Shown piece after piece: positions 9,024 to 17,714 of a stretch of 64,000 bases of DNA. The stretch's first letter is position 1. Each line of letters opens with the position of its first letter. Origin of the DNA: Allocoleopsis franciscana PCC 7113 (lineage in GTDB: Bacteria > Cyanobacteriota > Cyanobacteriia > Cyanobacteriales > Coleofasciculaceae); contig NC_019739.1 in the NCBI RefSeq assembly GCF_000317515.1, positions 62,001 through 126,000 on the forward strand, given 5' to 3'. The position numbers and the translations under genes are program-made. The notes below the pieces were generated by a model that worked only from the letters and a program-made list of their open reading frames with translations, had not been told where the DNA came from and searched no databases.

Positions 9024-9887
9024 TTAATCCCACCAGTACCGCACAACAGGCAGCGTGTCTCCCAATCCACCCACCAGTCGCTCAGCTTCCTCTCCGGTAT
9101 AAACTTGCACGTCATCTGCTTTCCATTCTTTGCCAAAATCAACTAACCGGAAAACGTGTTCGTCTTCTGTAGCTAGGATATAGAGCGTATCGCAGTGATG
9201 ACGGTATCCTAGAGAGGGCAAAAATCTCAGATATCCTTTCCGCCAGAGGTCAGGATACTCTTGGCTTGTCATTACCTCAATATCAGGCAACATCGCAAAG
9301 CCACGCCACAGTTCTTGGTTAGCGTAGAGATCGCTGACAACTTGGTAGGGGTCGAACTGATTGAACGCACTGTTTAGCATCAAGGCGACCCATAGCTCTT
9401 GAGGGGTGCAGTCTCCAACAGGCATATCGGCAGGAAGGGGCGAGCGGTGATAGCTGTAGTCATTTGCCCGAAAGCCCGGAATGGAGTGATGAATTTTGCT
9501 GGCTTCAGCCCTCAGTTGTTTAATCTTGCGTTGTTTGAGCAGGTAGTCTTCCTTCAAAGTGCGGGTACGCTTACTGCGGCTGATCGAGGACAGTGCTTGC
9601 AGGCTGGGATGTAAGGGATAGTCTGGTAGGGGACTCTCATCAAATGACATCCAAACGCGCATATTTGCAGGATTTCCACTGACAAATTCAGCCAGCTTCT
9701 GAGCAGCATCCGGGTTCAGATATTCTGGGAAGGCAATCCAGAGGTCGCACAGATGAACTTGGCTTAGGTTTTGTGCTGCCTCAATTAAGGCTTCCACCGT
9801 CTTTAGATCTGGCTCTTTAACAGCATTGAGATTTAGTTCGTACCTATAGCCTGTGTTGTTGACACAAGCATTTCGAGAGATTTCCAT
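9024..9887 (-). CDS. Unknown soluble protein
   Basis: 287 residues, no family recognised, no signal peptide or membrane segment. The N-terminal half reads as alternating strands and helices with leucine spacing (KTVEALIEAA, LCDLWIAF), somewhat leucine-rich-repeat-like; a basic stretch (KRTRTLKEDYLLKQRKIKQLRAE) in the middle could be a helix contacting nucleic acid; the C-terminal part is rich in aromatics. It is convergent with the RimK-like gene and divergent from 9973, with a TATAAT box for the latter between them. Confidence 0.65.
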   Translation of the reverse strand: MEISRNACVNNTGYRYELNLNAVKEPDLKTVEALIEAAQNLSQVHLCDLWIAFPEYLNPDAAQKLAEFVSGNPANMRVWMSFDESPLPDYPLHPSLQALSSISRSKRTRTLKEDYLLKQRKIKQLRAEASKIHHSIPGFRANDYSYHRSPLPADMPVGDCTPQELWVALMLNSAFNQFDPYQVVSDLYANQELWRGFAMLPDIEVMTSQEYPDLWRKGYLRFLPSLGYRHHCDTLYILATEDEHVFRLVDFGKEWKADDVQVYTGEEAERLVGGLGDTLPVVRYWWD

Positions 9888-9922
9888 AGCTGCCTCCCGC
9901 TCTTCTAATAGTACTTTTGTAC

Positions 9923-9928
9923 TATAAT
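9923..9928 (+). promoter_or_regulatory. Putative -10 box (TATAAT)
   Basis: A perfect TATAAT lies 17 nt before the GGGTGAA motif of the gene at 9973. Transcription would start near 9935, putting the motif close to the 5' end of the mRNA leader rather than in the promoter. This supports an RNA-level role for the motif. Confidence 0.5.
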
Positions 9929-9943
9929 AAATAAAGCTTGACT

Positions 9944-9981
9944 CTGGGTGAAGTCATTGCACATCACAGCTCATGACCCAG
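9944..9981 (+). promoter_or_regulatory. GGGTGAA leader motif with arms enclosing the start of 9973
   Basis: CTGGGT (9944-9949) can pair with ACCCAG (9976-9981), which overlaps the first codons, or GTGA with TCAC (9964-9967). The motif ends 20 nt before the ATG. Confidence 0.5.
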
Positions 9982-10671
9982 AAAAAGCTGCCACCTCAAT
10001 CCTCAACTCTTTTCGATTTAAAAGATAGCGTCCTCGCACCTCAACCTAACTCTATCTCCCCTGGCTCAATTGCAGCACTTAAAGGCTTGCTCGGGCTGGG
10101 GACGGACAAGGAGTTTGTCGCTTTGCTCTTGGAATTGGCAGAGTTTCGTCTACCTCACGTCCGGTATCTGGCTGGTCCCATCGTTGTCAGTGGCGGGGGT
10201 TGGCAAGACACTATCCCCTCTTGGCTGCTTGAGGCAATTCCTGTGGCACGTTTTGAGGCGATCGCTGCCGAAGCGGAAGCTGGCGAAGTTGGAGAGTTGG
10301 CGACGGCTGAGGAAATGTTGGCTTGCCTCTATCCCGCAACAATGATAGCGCCCATGAGTCACCGATGGTACCAAGTTTATATGTACGTGGGCAATGAGGT
10401 GCTAACTAAACACAAAAAACTGCCGCCAGAACAAAGCTTTTGGGAATTAATGAATATCGCTCATCCAATTACTTACGAGCAGGTAAAGTATGACTATAAC
10501 GAACTGGCGCTAGACATCAGGAAGCGGGTGATTAAGCAGGCAGCAGCACGAGGAGTTGGTAAGCGCCCCCGCTCACAACAAAGCCAAGCCGACTCGACTG
10601 AAGCCCCACAAGCTGCAAAGTCTACACAGCCATTGAAACATCAACTTTCCTTGTTTGAATTGGAAGGATAA
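9973..10671 (+). CDS. Unknown protein with canonical clamp-binding tail QLSLF
   Basis: 232 residues, no family recognised. The N-terminus has SSTLFDLKD, and a proline/serine-rich linker near residues 195-223 leads to the tail HQLSLFELEG. QLSLF is the textbook beta-clamp-binding pentapeptide found in clamp loaders, polymerases and mismatch-repair proteins. The globular middle (about 25-190) is helical with conserved-looking tryptophans (GGGWQDTIPSWLL). With dnaN on the same element, a clamp-tethered replication or repair factor is the best inference. The gene has its own -10 box and leader motif. Confidence 0.78.
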   Translation: MTQKKLPPQSSTLFDLKDSVLAPQPNSISPGSIAALKGLLGLGTDKEFVALLLELAEFRLPHVRYLAGPIVVSGGGWQDTIPSWLLEAIPVARFEAIAAEAEAGEVGELATAEEMLACLYPATMIAPMSHRWYQVYMYVGNEVLTKHKKLPPEQSFWELMNIAHPITYEQVKYDYNELALDIRKRVIKQAAARGVGKRPRSQQSQADSTEAPQAAKSTQPLKHQLSLFELEG

Positions 10672-10752
10672 AAGGAGTTAATTAAGTCTAAAAATAGCAA
10701 ATTATAGCGCTTTTGCAATTAATGTAATTAACTGCTCTCTATGAGTACATTA

Positions 10753-10790
10753 AATCAGCCCCAACGCTATGAGAGCGCTCAAGGCTGATT
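10753..10790. other. Stem-loop in the 10672-10909 gap
   Basis: AATCAGCC (10753-10760) and GGCTGATT (10783-10790) form a perfect 8-bp stem with further internal pairing around AGCGCT. It is not followed by a T run on the forward strand, so a factor-independent terminator is uncertain. The rest of the gap shows nothing else. Confidence 0.4.
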
Positions 10791-10909
10791 GGAAAAAAGC
10801 CTTCACGAGTGTCTCTACTGCTGACAAGTCTGCACTACACTCAGTAAGCCAACGGTGTTGTCAAGTCTACCAGGTTATATTCAGAAAACAACCTTAAAAG
10901 GAAGTGATC

Positions 10910-11995
10910 ATGGACTATAGACTCGGTTTACAAAGACTCAAAGAGCTGTTGCCTCCAGAAGCAATAGAGGAATTTGATCTCTATGAGGGTAGGCTTCTGG
11001 AAAACTTAAAGGAAGCGGAGCGTTATGGCATGTCACCTAGCACACAAGCCGACCGAAACAAGATTATGTCTTCCCTTAATCAACTGGCTCGGACTTATGG
11101 GGAGTACTTAGACAACAGAAGCTTCAACGATCTGTGCCATTGGGCGCGCCGCTCAGAGAGTCCCACTTCACTCACTCAAGTCCGGGGGCAGGAGTCAAAG
11201 CCTAGTTCATCCCTGCCTCCTCCTGGACCCATCCGTAAGCGCTGGGCGCTCTTGGTAGGCATTGATAAATATCGAGAACAAGAATTTAAACCTCTCAAAC
11301 ATTGTGTCAGTGACGTACAAGCATTAGAGCCAACACTGACAAAATTAGGATACGAGGTTGTCTGTATGCACAGTAAGCTACGGACGACAGACTCGTTATT
11401 CCCACTTAGTACTAACATTGTGACGCAACTATCTCGACTTAGCCAAGCCACAGAATTAGACGACCTTTTGTGGGTGCATTTCTCCTGTCATGGCAAACGG
11501 GTACAGGAAAAACCAGTTCTGATTGCCTATGACACTCATCCAGACTTATACGAGAGGACTGCATTGCCAGTATCAGACATCAGGAAGGTGTGCAATAAAG
11601 TACGGCGGCTGGTGTTGACCCTGGATGCCTGTCATGTAGGCAGTGAAGTGGGTCGCAACCTGCCTGATCCTGAGTTCGTTCACAATGTTCACGAGTTAGC
11701 CGAGGGATTCGTGCTGATTGCTGCCAGTACTGCACGACAGGTCGCTCAAGAGTGGAAGGAATTGGGACATGGGGTGTTTACTCACTTCCTGCTAGAGGGA
11801 CTGGAGGGTAAAGCAGACCGCCACGGCAATAAATATGTCACAGCGAAAGATCTGGAAAATTATGTGCTGGCTTCCCTGCGCGACTGGAGCATCCGCAACA
11901 AAAAGCCTCTTCAAGAATCAACTGCCAACACTGAAGGGTTGGGAGATATGATCCTGGCAGAGTACACCAAATTGTCAAATCAAATTGTTGACTGA
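10910..11995 (+). CDS. Caspase-family (C14) protease with N-terminal effector-associated domain
   Basis: 361 residues. Residues about 5-77 form a small helical domain (YEGRLLENL, QADRNKIMSSLNQLA, SFNDLC) that also ends the reverse-strand protein at 14549-15412; such effector-associated domains bring conflict-system sensors and effectors together by like-with-like contact. Residues about 110-355 are a caspase/metacaspase p20-like domain: WALLVGIDKY, catalytic His194 in FSCHGK and catalytic Cys241 in LDACHVG, so it looks active. The start is ATG 10910 with AAAAGGAAG upstream. It would cleave host or activator proteins when a partner senses invasion. A signal-peptide coiled-coil membrane protein follows at 12095. 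Confidence 0.9.
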   Translation: MDYRLGLQRLKELLPPEAIEEFDLYEGRLLENLKEAERYGMSPSTQADRNKIMSSLNQLARTYGEYLDNRSFNDLCHWARRSESPTSLTQVRGQESKPSSSLPPPGPIRKRWALLVGIDKYREQEFKPLKHCVSDVQALEPTLTKLGYEVVCMHSKLRTTDSLFPLSTNIVTQLSRLSQATELDDLLWVHFSCHGKRVQEKPVLIAYDTHPDLYERTALPVSDIRKVCNKVRRLVLTLDACHVGSEVGRNLPDPEFVHNVHELAEGFVLIAASTARQVAQEWKELGHGVFTHFLLEGLEGKADRHGNKYVTAKDLENYVLASLRDWSIRNKKPLQESTANTEGLGDMILAEYTKLSNQIVD

Positions 11996-12094
11996 TTGTT
12001 TCATTTTGTATCAACTCTCTTCAGCAACGAGGCAGCAACGTTTTATAAGTAATTAGCTGTGTTGCTGGGTAGAACATAAAGAGTAAGAACATTA

Positions 12095-13576
12095 ATGAAG
12101 GATTTGAAACTTGGTTATATTGTGCTATTTGCAGCGACATGGGGACTCTTGTTAACCGCTCCCATTAACGCTCAAGCTAAAGTAACGAGCGAGCCAACTC
12201 AACTTACTGTGACACGCGCAAGCGACACAACTAGAACATTGACGATATTCCTGCGTACTACTGACCCAATTACAAGTTTACAAGTCACTCCACTTGACCT
12301 CTACCGCACTGATGGTGTAGAGATTGTTCCTGCTACAGCAATTAAACCTGTCCAGCCAACAGTTCCAATCAAAGCCAATAGCTTGCTCACGATTCCAATT
12401 AAATTTGATCTAAGCTCTATACCCAGTGGGGAGTTTAACGGCAAATTGCTAGTTAGGTATCAGGATGACGAGTTGATTATACCGATAAGCTTAAGGATGA
12501 AGGATTCTTGGCAAAGACCATTAGCTGTGCTGGTGCTTGGAATCTTATTAGGTATGCTCCTCTCGTCCTATCGTAGCCAGGGTAGACCTAGAGATGAGGT
12601 TTTGGTGCGTGTGAGTCAACTTCGCACTCAAATACGAACTGATGAAGTTCTTAAGGAGCAGCCGAAGCAGCCATTCCGCAAAAGGATAGAAGAAGGATTG
12701 GTGGATGTGGAGGCAGCTCTTCAAGCTGAACAGTGGGACAAAGCACGGCAAGCTGTAGAACAGCAAGAGAATGTTTGGCTCAAATGGCGCAAGTATCGTT
12801 CTGAATGGCTTGAGCTACTAAGCCGTGGTGTTGATGAACTTCAGCACTCACTAGAAAGTATGCCTAAGTCATCAAATTACACTCAAACCGTTAGCCTTAA
12901 CCTTGAAAGAGCTGTGAAAGATTCTCCTAGTCAGGACAATCCTGCTTTATTTCGTGACGAACTGGAAAGCCTAAGAAAACAGATCAATCACTATCTTGAA
13001 CTCCAACACGATATAGGAGAACTCAAGGATCTGTGCAATCAGCTACCTGATGAGCCGGAAGAGCTGTCAGATAACCAGAAGAACCACGAGAGTAACATTG
13101 AGACTTGTCAACGTGAAGCGCAAAGATTGGAGCGAGAGATGAATGCTCTCTATCCCACTGATGAAAATGCCTATAAAGACTTAGAAGACAGAGTGAAGGT
13201 AGCTATTGATAAGCACAGAGAATTAGTCAAACCGGAGATTGCTACCAGAGAAGGAAGTACCCCGATTTCACAAGCACCTCCCACACCGCCAGTTGGCAAC
13301 ATGTCTGAGGAGGAACTTTTCAAAAAGAAGTTTTCCAAAAACTTATATCCAGGCGAACGCACTCGTTTGCGGTTGTTTAATTGGGCTAGTTATTTAGTTG
13401 CAGTTGTATTTCTGGCTGGAGCAGGTTTTAATCAACTCTATGTCTCCCAACCCACTTTTGGTGCAAACCCATGGAGCGACTACTTTACTCTGCTGGCTTG
13501 GGGCTTTGGCGCTGAAGCTACTCGTGAGTCTGTCACCAAAGTAGTACGTGACTGGGGATTGCCTGGTTTAAAATAA
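12095..13576 (+). CDS. Membrane-anchored coiled-coil protein, probable partner of the caspase
   Basis: 493 residues. A signal peptide (about 1-28, ending near INAQA) is followed by an Ig-like beta-rich segment (30-138), a membrane helix (about 143-160, LAVLVLGILLGMLL), a basic stop-transfer RSQGRPRDE, then a long cytoplasmic coiled-coil-rich region (165-390) and two hydrophobic helices near the C-terminus (about 430-475). No enzyme motif is seen. It lies about 100 nt downstream of the caspase gene and is probably part of the same module, perhaps as a membrane sensor or pore component; this is inference from context. Confidence 0.75.
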   Translation: MKDLKLGYIVLFAATWGLLLTAPINAQAKVTSEPTQLTVTRASDTTRTLTIFLRTTDPITSLQVTPLDLYRTDGVEIVPATAIKPVQPTVPIKANSLLTIPIKFDLSSIPSGEFNGKLLVRYQDDELIIPISLRMKDSWQRPLAVLVLGILLGMLLSSYRSQGRPRDEVLVRVSQLRTQIRTDEVLKEQPKQPFRKRIEEGLVDVEAALQAEQWDKARQAVEQQENVWLKWRKYRSEWLELLSRGVDELQHSLESMPKSSNYTQTVSLNLERAVKDSPSQDNPALFRDELESLRKQINHYLELQHDIGELKDLCNQLPDEPEELSDNQKNHESNIETCQREAQRLEREMNALYPTDENAYKDLEDRVKVAIDKHRELVKPEIATREGSTPISQAPPTPPVGNMSEEELFKKKFSKNLYPGERTRLRLFNWASYLVAVVFLAGAGFNQLYVSQPTFGANPWSDYFTLLAWGFGAEATRESVTKVVRDWGLPGLK

Positions 13577-13930
13577 AGCGAATGATATTTATGCACTTAA
13601 TAGTAATAAATTTTAATATTATAGTCAGTCTAAATAAGTCGTGAAATAGCATTGTCATATTCCCTAATGCTTAAAATTAGCTCAAAGACTTTTCATTGCT
13701 GGCTTGGAGATTGATGATGCCTGGCTTCTTGCCTTCAACCAAGTTTCACAAATCATTTAGACTCACTATAGCCCTCTTGTGTCAAACTGGGGTGAAACCT
13801 TGATTTTTCGTGGTCTGTAACAACATAAATTCGTCTAATTTTCCCAAAGTGACACAAGAGGGATAGATTTAAGGATGTTTATTTTTGAGATTCAGTAATT
13901 ATAAACTTTAATTTTCTACGCTTTAATTCT
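13577..13930. other. Non-coding gap with a small inverted-repeat element
   Basis: Between two converging units. It holds the MITE-like element at 13772-13862; otherwise AT-rich sequence with no gene seen. Confidence 0.5.
13772..13862. mobile_element. MITE-like element, 91 bp, with ATAG target duplication
   Basis: 13-bp perfect terminal inverted repeats CCCTCTTGTGTCA (13772-13784) and TGACACAAGAGGG (13850-13862), with imperfect similarity extending further in. They are flanked on both sides by ATAG (13768-13771 and 13863-13866), a likely 4-bp target duplication. It encodes nothing. A GGGGTGAA inside it (13789-13796) is part of the element and precedes no gene. Confidence 0.65.
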
Positions 13931-14461
13931 CTAGAATTCTAAGGTTTCACTGACCTTTTCTACTACATTTCTTAGGTTTTCCGACAAGTCCATAATCTTA
14001 CTTGCAACCTCAAGCCGATCTTCCTCATAGGTAAGCTCTTCCTTTCGTGGAATACGTTTATTTCTACTATTCTGAATATCATTCCGCCACCGATAGTAAG
14101 TGCCAAGTTTATTTCTTAGATTAATTGTTAAATGTTGCCTTCTAGTATTAGGTATTTCCTCTAATAGCTTAGACCAGTATGGTTGCTCAAGGTCACGTTT
14201 TTCCAACCATTTTTCTAATTTAATAAACAGTTCAAGTAACTCATCGATAGCCTCAGAGACTTCTTTAACCGTTTGAAGATTTGGTCGTGTTACAGAGTTG
14301 CCTATTACGCCTGTCGGCTTAGCCCAGCTTTCTAGTTTATCTGCGATTGCTTCCAACGATTGTAGTATACTCCTTAACTGATTTTCGGCTGCCCTTCCGC
14401 TAACTTGAATTACTTTACGTAGTTTTACAGCAAGGTCTGGGAAAGGGGCATTCTCGGCCAT
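13931..14461 (-). CDS. Unknown helical protein of the caspase module
   Basis: 176 residues, predicted almost wholly helical with heptad-like leucines (LQSLEAIADKLESWA, AIDELLELFIKLEKWLEKR) and a highly charged C-terminal third. No catalytic motif or membrane segment. It lies 87 nt downstream of the effector-associated-domain protein at 14549 on the same strand, so the two are probably cotranscribed. A regulatory or scaffold role in the conflict module is inferred only from position. Confidence 0.65.
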   Translation of the reverse strand: MAENAPFPDLAVKLRKVIQVSGRAAENQLRSILQSLEAIADKLESWAKPTGVIGNSVTRPNLQTVKEVSEAIDELLELFIKLEKWLEKRDLEQPYWSKLLEEIPNTRRQHLTINLRNKLGTYYRWRNDIQNSRNKRIPRKEELTYEEDRLEVASKIMDLSENLRNVVEKVSETLEF

Positions 14462-14548
14462 CTATGGCCTCATCAATTACTTAGATAGATATAAAAGAAG
14501 TATTAATCTTGAGAAACAGAAATAATTCTTAGCCTATAGCGAGTCCAC

Positions 14549-15412
14549 TCAAATACCACACAATTCGTTAAAGGATTTTCCTAACTCCTCCAAGGCTACC
14601 CTATTCAGTCCTCTAAGAATCTCATAACGGTTAGCCCGAAGTCCTTCATAATCCCCATTTTTTTCTTTTTCATCAATATTTTCGAGCAGTCGCGCTTCAT
14701 AGGTCAGCACATCAACAAGACGAGAATGATCATTTCCTAACTCATCTATCAGTTTTTTCACTCCTGCTTTATAGAGGGAAAAAATATCTACCTTAGCTAA
14801 GCTGGGAGATTCTTTTAGTAAGCTTGAATTTTCCTGTATATCAGGTTGGTAACTTCTTATGTCTATCAGGTTGTTTTCAGTCTGTTTTTCTAGCGCATCT
14901 GATGAGTTGAGCAATTGCTTCAGATGATTATTAAGATATTCACACTTGTGTTTGGCAGTCTCTTGGCATTTTTGAATATTAATAATATGTCGCCGGAACT
15001 CAGCTTCTTTTACATTAGGTAATAGATTTACAAAATGAGTGGTAACTCGAAAACATTCATCAAAACTTGCGTATGCATTATCAGCTAAAGTTCGTGCTTG
15101 ATCTAGCCATTTAGTTTGATCAGTTGAGCATTTCATGTTTCTAAGTTCATTTTGTACCTCTTCAAGCAGCTTCGGTTCTTTATTTTTTCCAGCTAGAAGA
15201 ACTGAGTTTATATAGCGTTTGCCATCTACTATTGCCGCTACTTGTGACAAATCCTCAAGTGCTTGCTGCACCTTGATTTGTAGTTGACGAATATCTTCGT
15301 TCATAAGTGGCAACTCTACCGCCCAGGCTGGCGGAAAGGTAAGAGGTGGTAGTGAAATAACTTTATTGTCCTGCATAACCGAAAAAGGCTTTAATATAAG
15401 GATGTAACTCAT
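14549..15412 (-). CDS. Coiled-coil protein with C-terminal effector-associated domain
   Basis: 287 residues; an alternative start is the internal Met at 15376. The N-terminal 200 residues are helical with no catalytic motif. The last about 75 residues (LTYEARLLENI, LRANRYEILRGLNRVA, SFNELC) match position by position the N-terminal domain of the caspase at 10910. In bacterial caspase/NACHT conflict systems such paired domains link a sensor to an effector. This protein may therefore be the upstream sensor or inhibitor that holds or triggers the caspase. It is on the opposite strand, about 2.5 kb away, separated by the membrane protein and a MITE. Confidence 0.8.
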   Translation of the reverse strand: MSYILILKPFSVMQDNKVISLPPLTFPPAWAVELPLMNEDIRQLQIKVQQALEDLSQVAAIVDGKRYINSVLLAGKNKEPKLLEEVQNELRNMKCSTDQTKWLDQARTLADNAYASFDECFRVTTHFVNLLPNVKEAEFRRHIINIQKCQETAKHKCEYLNNHLKQLLNSSDALEKQTENNLIDIRSYQPDIQENSSLLKESPSLAKVDIFSLYKAGVKKLIDELGNDHSRLVDVLTYEARLLENIDEKEKNGDYEGLRANRYEILRGLNRVALEELGKSFNELCGI

Positions 15413-15991
15413 TGAAAAGCCAGTTAAATTTTGGTAAAGCTAAATAGCAGAGTTGAGTCTTTTTGTAATACAAATATTCTACTTTAGAGGTCAACTGTTA
15501 TTCGCTTTAACTGAAACTAGCCTCCCTATAAGAGAATATTTTTTACCATAACTTAACATATATAGCCTGATAGCTTGTGAGTCATAACTTAGGTGCTTGG
15601 TTACAAAGGCTTTACTTACGCCAAATCAATATGTTTAAATTATTGAGTAATTCCTATTTCGGCAAGCTGTAACCTAACTTCAGTAGAGCATTGCAGAACT
15701 TAATTTCGGATACTGTTGGTACGGCAAACCTTGTGAGCGTGTTAGCTGTTGCAGAACTGCGTCCTGCCTAGCTATCCGGTAGAGAACGGTTCGAGAATTT
15801 CTACCGCTTTATATTGGGCAAGGGAGTATTTACTCTTGAGAACTTGACCGGGAATGGCGATCTCTTCTTGTAAGGTAGGAGCGCCCCAGATTTGTGTTCA
15901 AAAGAGCCAGTTTTTCAAAAAAAATCAAAACCTACAATTATATTTCTGTCAATAGGCAAGTCATAATTCGTTAAAAATTTACTTTCAGTGA
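15413..15991. other. Non-coding region of about 580 nt
   Basis: No gene is seen. A stem-loop CGGTAGA / TCTACCG lies around 15777-15810; it lacks the other arms of a tRNA. The region probably holds the promoters for the reverse gene ending at 15412 and for the forward block beginning at 16019. Confidence 0.4.
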
Positions 15992-16018
15992 GGGGTGAAA
16001 ACGCAACAAATCCACCCC
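15992..16018 (+). promoter_or_regulatory. GGGGTG/CACCCC hairpin abutting the start of 16019
   Basis: GGGGTG (15992-15997) and CACCCC (16013-16018) form a perfect 6-bp stem with a 15-nt loop; the ATG follows immediately, as at 598 and 30922. Confidence 0.65.
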
Positions 16019-16324
16019 ATGACATCTTTTCCTACTTCCACCTCCACCACCCTTAGTGACCTCAAGCATCGCATTCAAGCGCTGGAACAGCAAGTCAGCC
16101 AACTGCTTCAACTCACTCAAACTCTGGCTGAAAGAATAAGCCAGCTAGACTGCCAAGTTTCTCCTAATCAAAACCTAAATCATCACTTGGAAGGCTTTGT
16201 GCCGCAGTCGGAACTTGAGCCGAATAAGCCTGATGCTCTGGACTTGGCAGAGTCAGAAAACCTAGAAATTGCCTACCAACGTGCCGAAGACCTCAAATAC
16301 TACTACCACGAAAACCCTTGGTAA
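16019..16324 (+). CDS. Small coiled-coil protein
   Basis: 101 residues from ATG 16019. Residues about 13-48 form a clear coiled coil (LKHRIQALEQQVSQLL), followed by an acidic low-complexity middle and a C-terminal LKYYYHENPW. No family recognised. Probably an oligomerising small protein; function unknown. The start is chosen to follow the leader hairpin and avoid an upstream GTG inside the motif. Confidence 0.65.
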   Translation: MTSFPTSTSTTLSDLKHRIQALEQQVSQLLQLTQTLAERISQLDCQVSPNQNLNHHLEGFVPQSELEPNKPDALDLAESENLEIAYQRAEDLKYYYHENPW

Positions 16325-16362
16325 GCCTTTTTCAGCTACCTCATTTCGAGAGATTATTTAAT

Positions 16363-16395
16363 CCCCAAGTTCATAGCGCTTCTGCTTGGGGTGAA
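16363..16395 (+). promoter_or_regulatory. GGGGTGAA leader element before 16430
   Basis: CCCCAAG (16363-16369) and CTTGGGG (16385-16391) form a 7-bp perfect inverted repeat whose 3' arm contains the start of the GGGGTGAA motif; TTGGGG could alternatively pair with CTCCAA downstream. The motif ends 34 nt before the ATG. Confidence 0.55.
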
Positions 16396-16429
16396 AGCTC
16401 AACTCTCCAACAGAAAAGACATCTGAATT

Positions 16430-16861
16430 ATGGCTAAAACAAGAACCAATTCCCTTGAAGACAAAATCCGCATTGCTCGTGACAAGCTCGTCAGAGCTGC
16501 ACGCGCCGCTTTGATGGAAGCGACACCGATTCAAGCACTCGAAGCTTGGCTCTTGGTGAAAGGACAAGAACTCGAGCGCAACATCCCCTCTCTGACTCCT
16601 GAGCAAAAGCAGTCTTTACTGCAAAACCTGGCGCGAGAGTTAGGTGCAGACATCATCAAGACTGAAGGTTCGGAACTAAACCATGAGCAAGCGTTGAGCG
16701 AGTCCGATTTTGTCCCCCCGAATTCCCAAACGCCCGCAGCCACTCCAGAGCCTTCAAAGCAACCAGAAAACTTGCCAGATGAAGCACCCAGTGTTGAAGA
16801 ACTGCCTGAAAACGCTCTTGTTGTTGGGCGTCGTGTAAGAACTGCTGTCTCGCCAAAATAG
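16430..16861 (+). CDS. Unknown small protein with disordered C-terminus
   Basis: 143 residues: a helical N-terminal half (about 1-85, DKIRIARDKLVRAARAALMEA) and a proline/glutamate-rich, probably disordered second half. No family recognised. It is the second member of the run of small forward genes between 16.0 and 20.4 kb. An 8-bp inverted repeat ACAGCCCT / AGGGCTGT follows at 16897-16927. Confidence 0.6.
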   Translation: MAKTRTNSLEDKIRIARDKLVRAARAALMEATPIQALEAWLLVKGQELERNIPSLTPEQKQSLLQNLARELGADIIKTEGSELNHEQALSESDFVPPNSQTPAATPEPSKQPENLPDEAPSVEELPENALVVGRRVRTAVSPK

Positions 16862-16896
16862 CACAGCGACTCCATCACACCCTTCTCACCGACTCC

Positions 16897-16927
16897 ACAG
16901 CCCTGACACCCTGCTCTGTAGGGCTGT
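16897..16927. other. 8-bp inverted repeat
   Basis: ACAGCCCT (16897-16904) and AGGGCTGT (16920-16927) between the genes at 16430 and 16970. No T run follows; it may be an mRNA processing or attenuation hairpin. Confidence 0.35.
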
Positions 16928-16969
16928 AGGAATTCGTTATCAACTGACACTCACTCGCATTCCTTCACC

Positions 16970-17620
16970 ATGACTACGACAAAAAATAGCAACACACACT
17001 CACCCTTAGCTGACATCAATCAGATGAGTTTAGCCCTCCTCTCTACCACCGCCGCCGAACTTTGGGAGCAACTGAATGCCGTTGAAATAGAAGAAGAAAC
17101 TGACTCCCAAAATCCAGTAGCTGCACAAGCACTGGAAGAACAAGTTAGTCAAATTATTAACCGTCTATTCGAGTTGCAAGGAGCAATTGAAGATAAAGTC
17201 GATGCAATAGCTTATGTGGCAGAGCTGTACAAAACTGACATTGCAACCGACGAGTTTCGTCTGAAGCAGCTATGCGCTTTGCACGAGCGCATTATCGAGA
17301 TTAAGAAAAACAAGTTTGAGGCGTTCAAACGCCATCTAGTTTTTCTACATCAAACCAAGATTCTCAATGCTAAACTTCTAGGCAAGCACCGAAAGATTGA
17401 GTTCCGCAATAACCCTCCTAAAGTTACAATTCTCAAGAACCCGAACTCTGATGATTTTCCCGCCGAGTATTTAGCGGTCAAGTTCAGCGCCAATACCCAA
17501 GCCATTCTTGAAGATTGGAAAGCGGGAGAAGATGTGTCAGATGTAGCACAGATTACCGTTGGCACTCATGTTCGCTTCAGTGCTACTACTGGCTCCACTT
17601 CAAGGGCAAAACGTTCTTAA
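16970..17620 (+). CDS. Siphovirus Gp157-like protein
   Basis: 216 residues. The pattern fits the phage Gp157 family: a helical N-terminal stretch with LFELQGAIEDKVDAIAYVAE, a charged coiled-coil (IIEIKKNKFEAFKRHLVFL), then the core strand pattern KIEFRNNPPKVTIL and a DDFPAEYLAVKF segment. Gp157 genes usually sit beside ssb or recombination genes in phages and plasmids; their biochemical role is not settled. Its presence in this run of small unknown genes suggests a phage- or plasmid-derived DNA-metabolism cluster. Confidence 0.78.
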   Translation: MTTTKNSNTHSPLADINQMSLALLSTTAAELWEQLNAVEIEEETDSQNPVAAQALEEQVSQIINRLFELQGAIEDKVDAIAYVAELYKTDIATDEFRLKQLCALHERIIEIKKNKFEAFKRHLVFLHQTKILNAKLLGKHRKIEFRNNPPKVTILKNPNSDDFPAEYLAVKFSANTQAILEDWKAGEDVSDVAQITVGTHVRFSATTGSTSRAKRS

Positions 17621-17665
17621 TTCCTGATTTCTACTTTCCCAGCTCAATACTCATGACAAATGATG

Positions 17666-17688
17666 CCCAGCCCTCTTTGGGGGTTGGG
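17666..17688 (+). promoter_or_regulatory. Leader hairpin before 17715
   Basis: CCCAGCCC (17666-17673) pairs with GGGTTGGG (17681-17688) with one G-T wobble and a 7-nt loop. GGGTGC follows, a variant of the leader motif. A Shine-Dalgarno AAGGAG precedes the ATG. Confidence 0.4.
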
Positions 17689-17714
17689 TGCAATTTTAAG
17701 TTTAAGGAGCCACC

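Noticed and set aside
13789..13796. GGGGTGAA copy counted as a leader motif
   Set aside because: It lies inside a MITE-like element and precedes no forward gene.
15760..15820. Possible tRNA (GGTTCGA-like stretch in a hairpin)
   Set aside because: No acceptor stem, D arm or CCA-compatible layout; only one stem forms.
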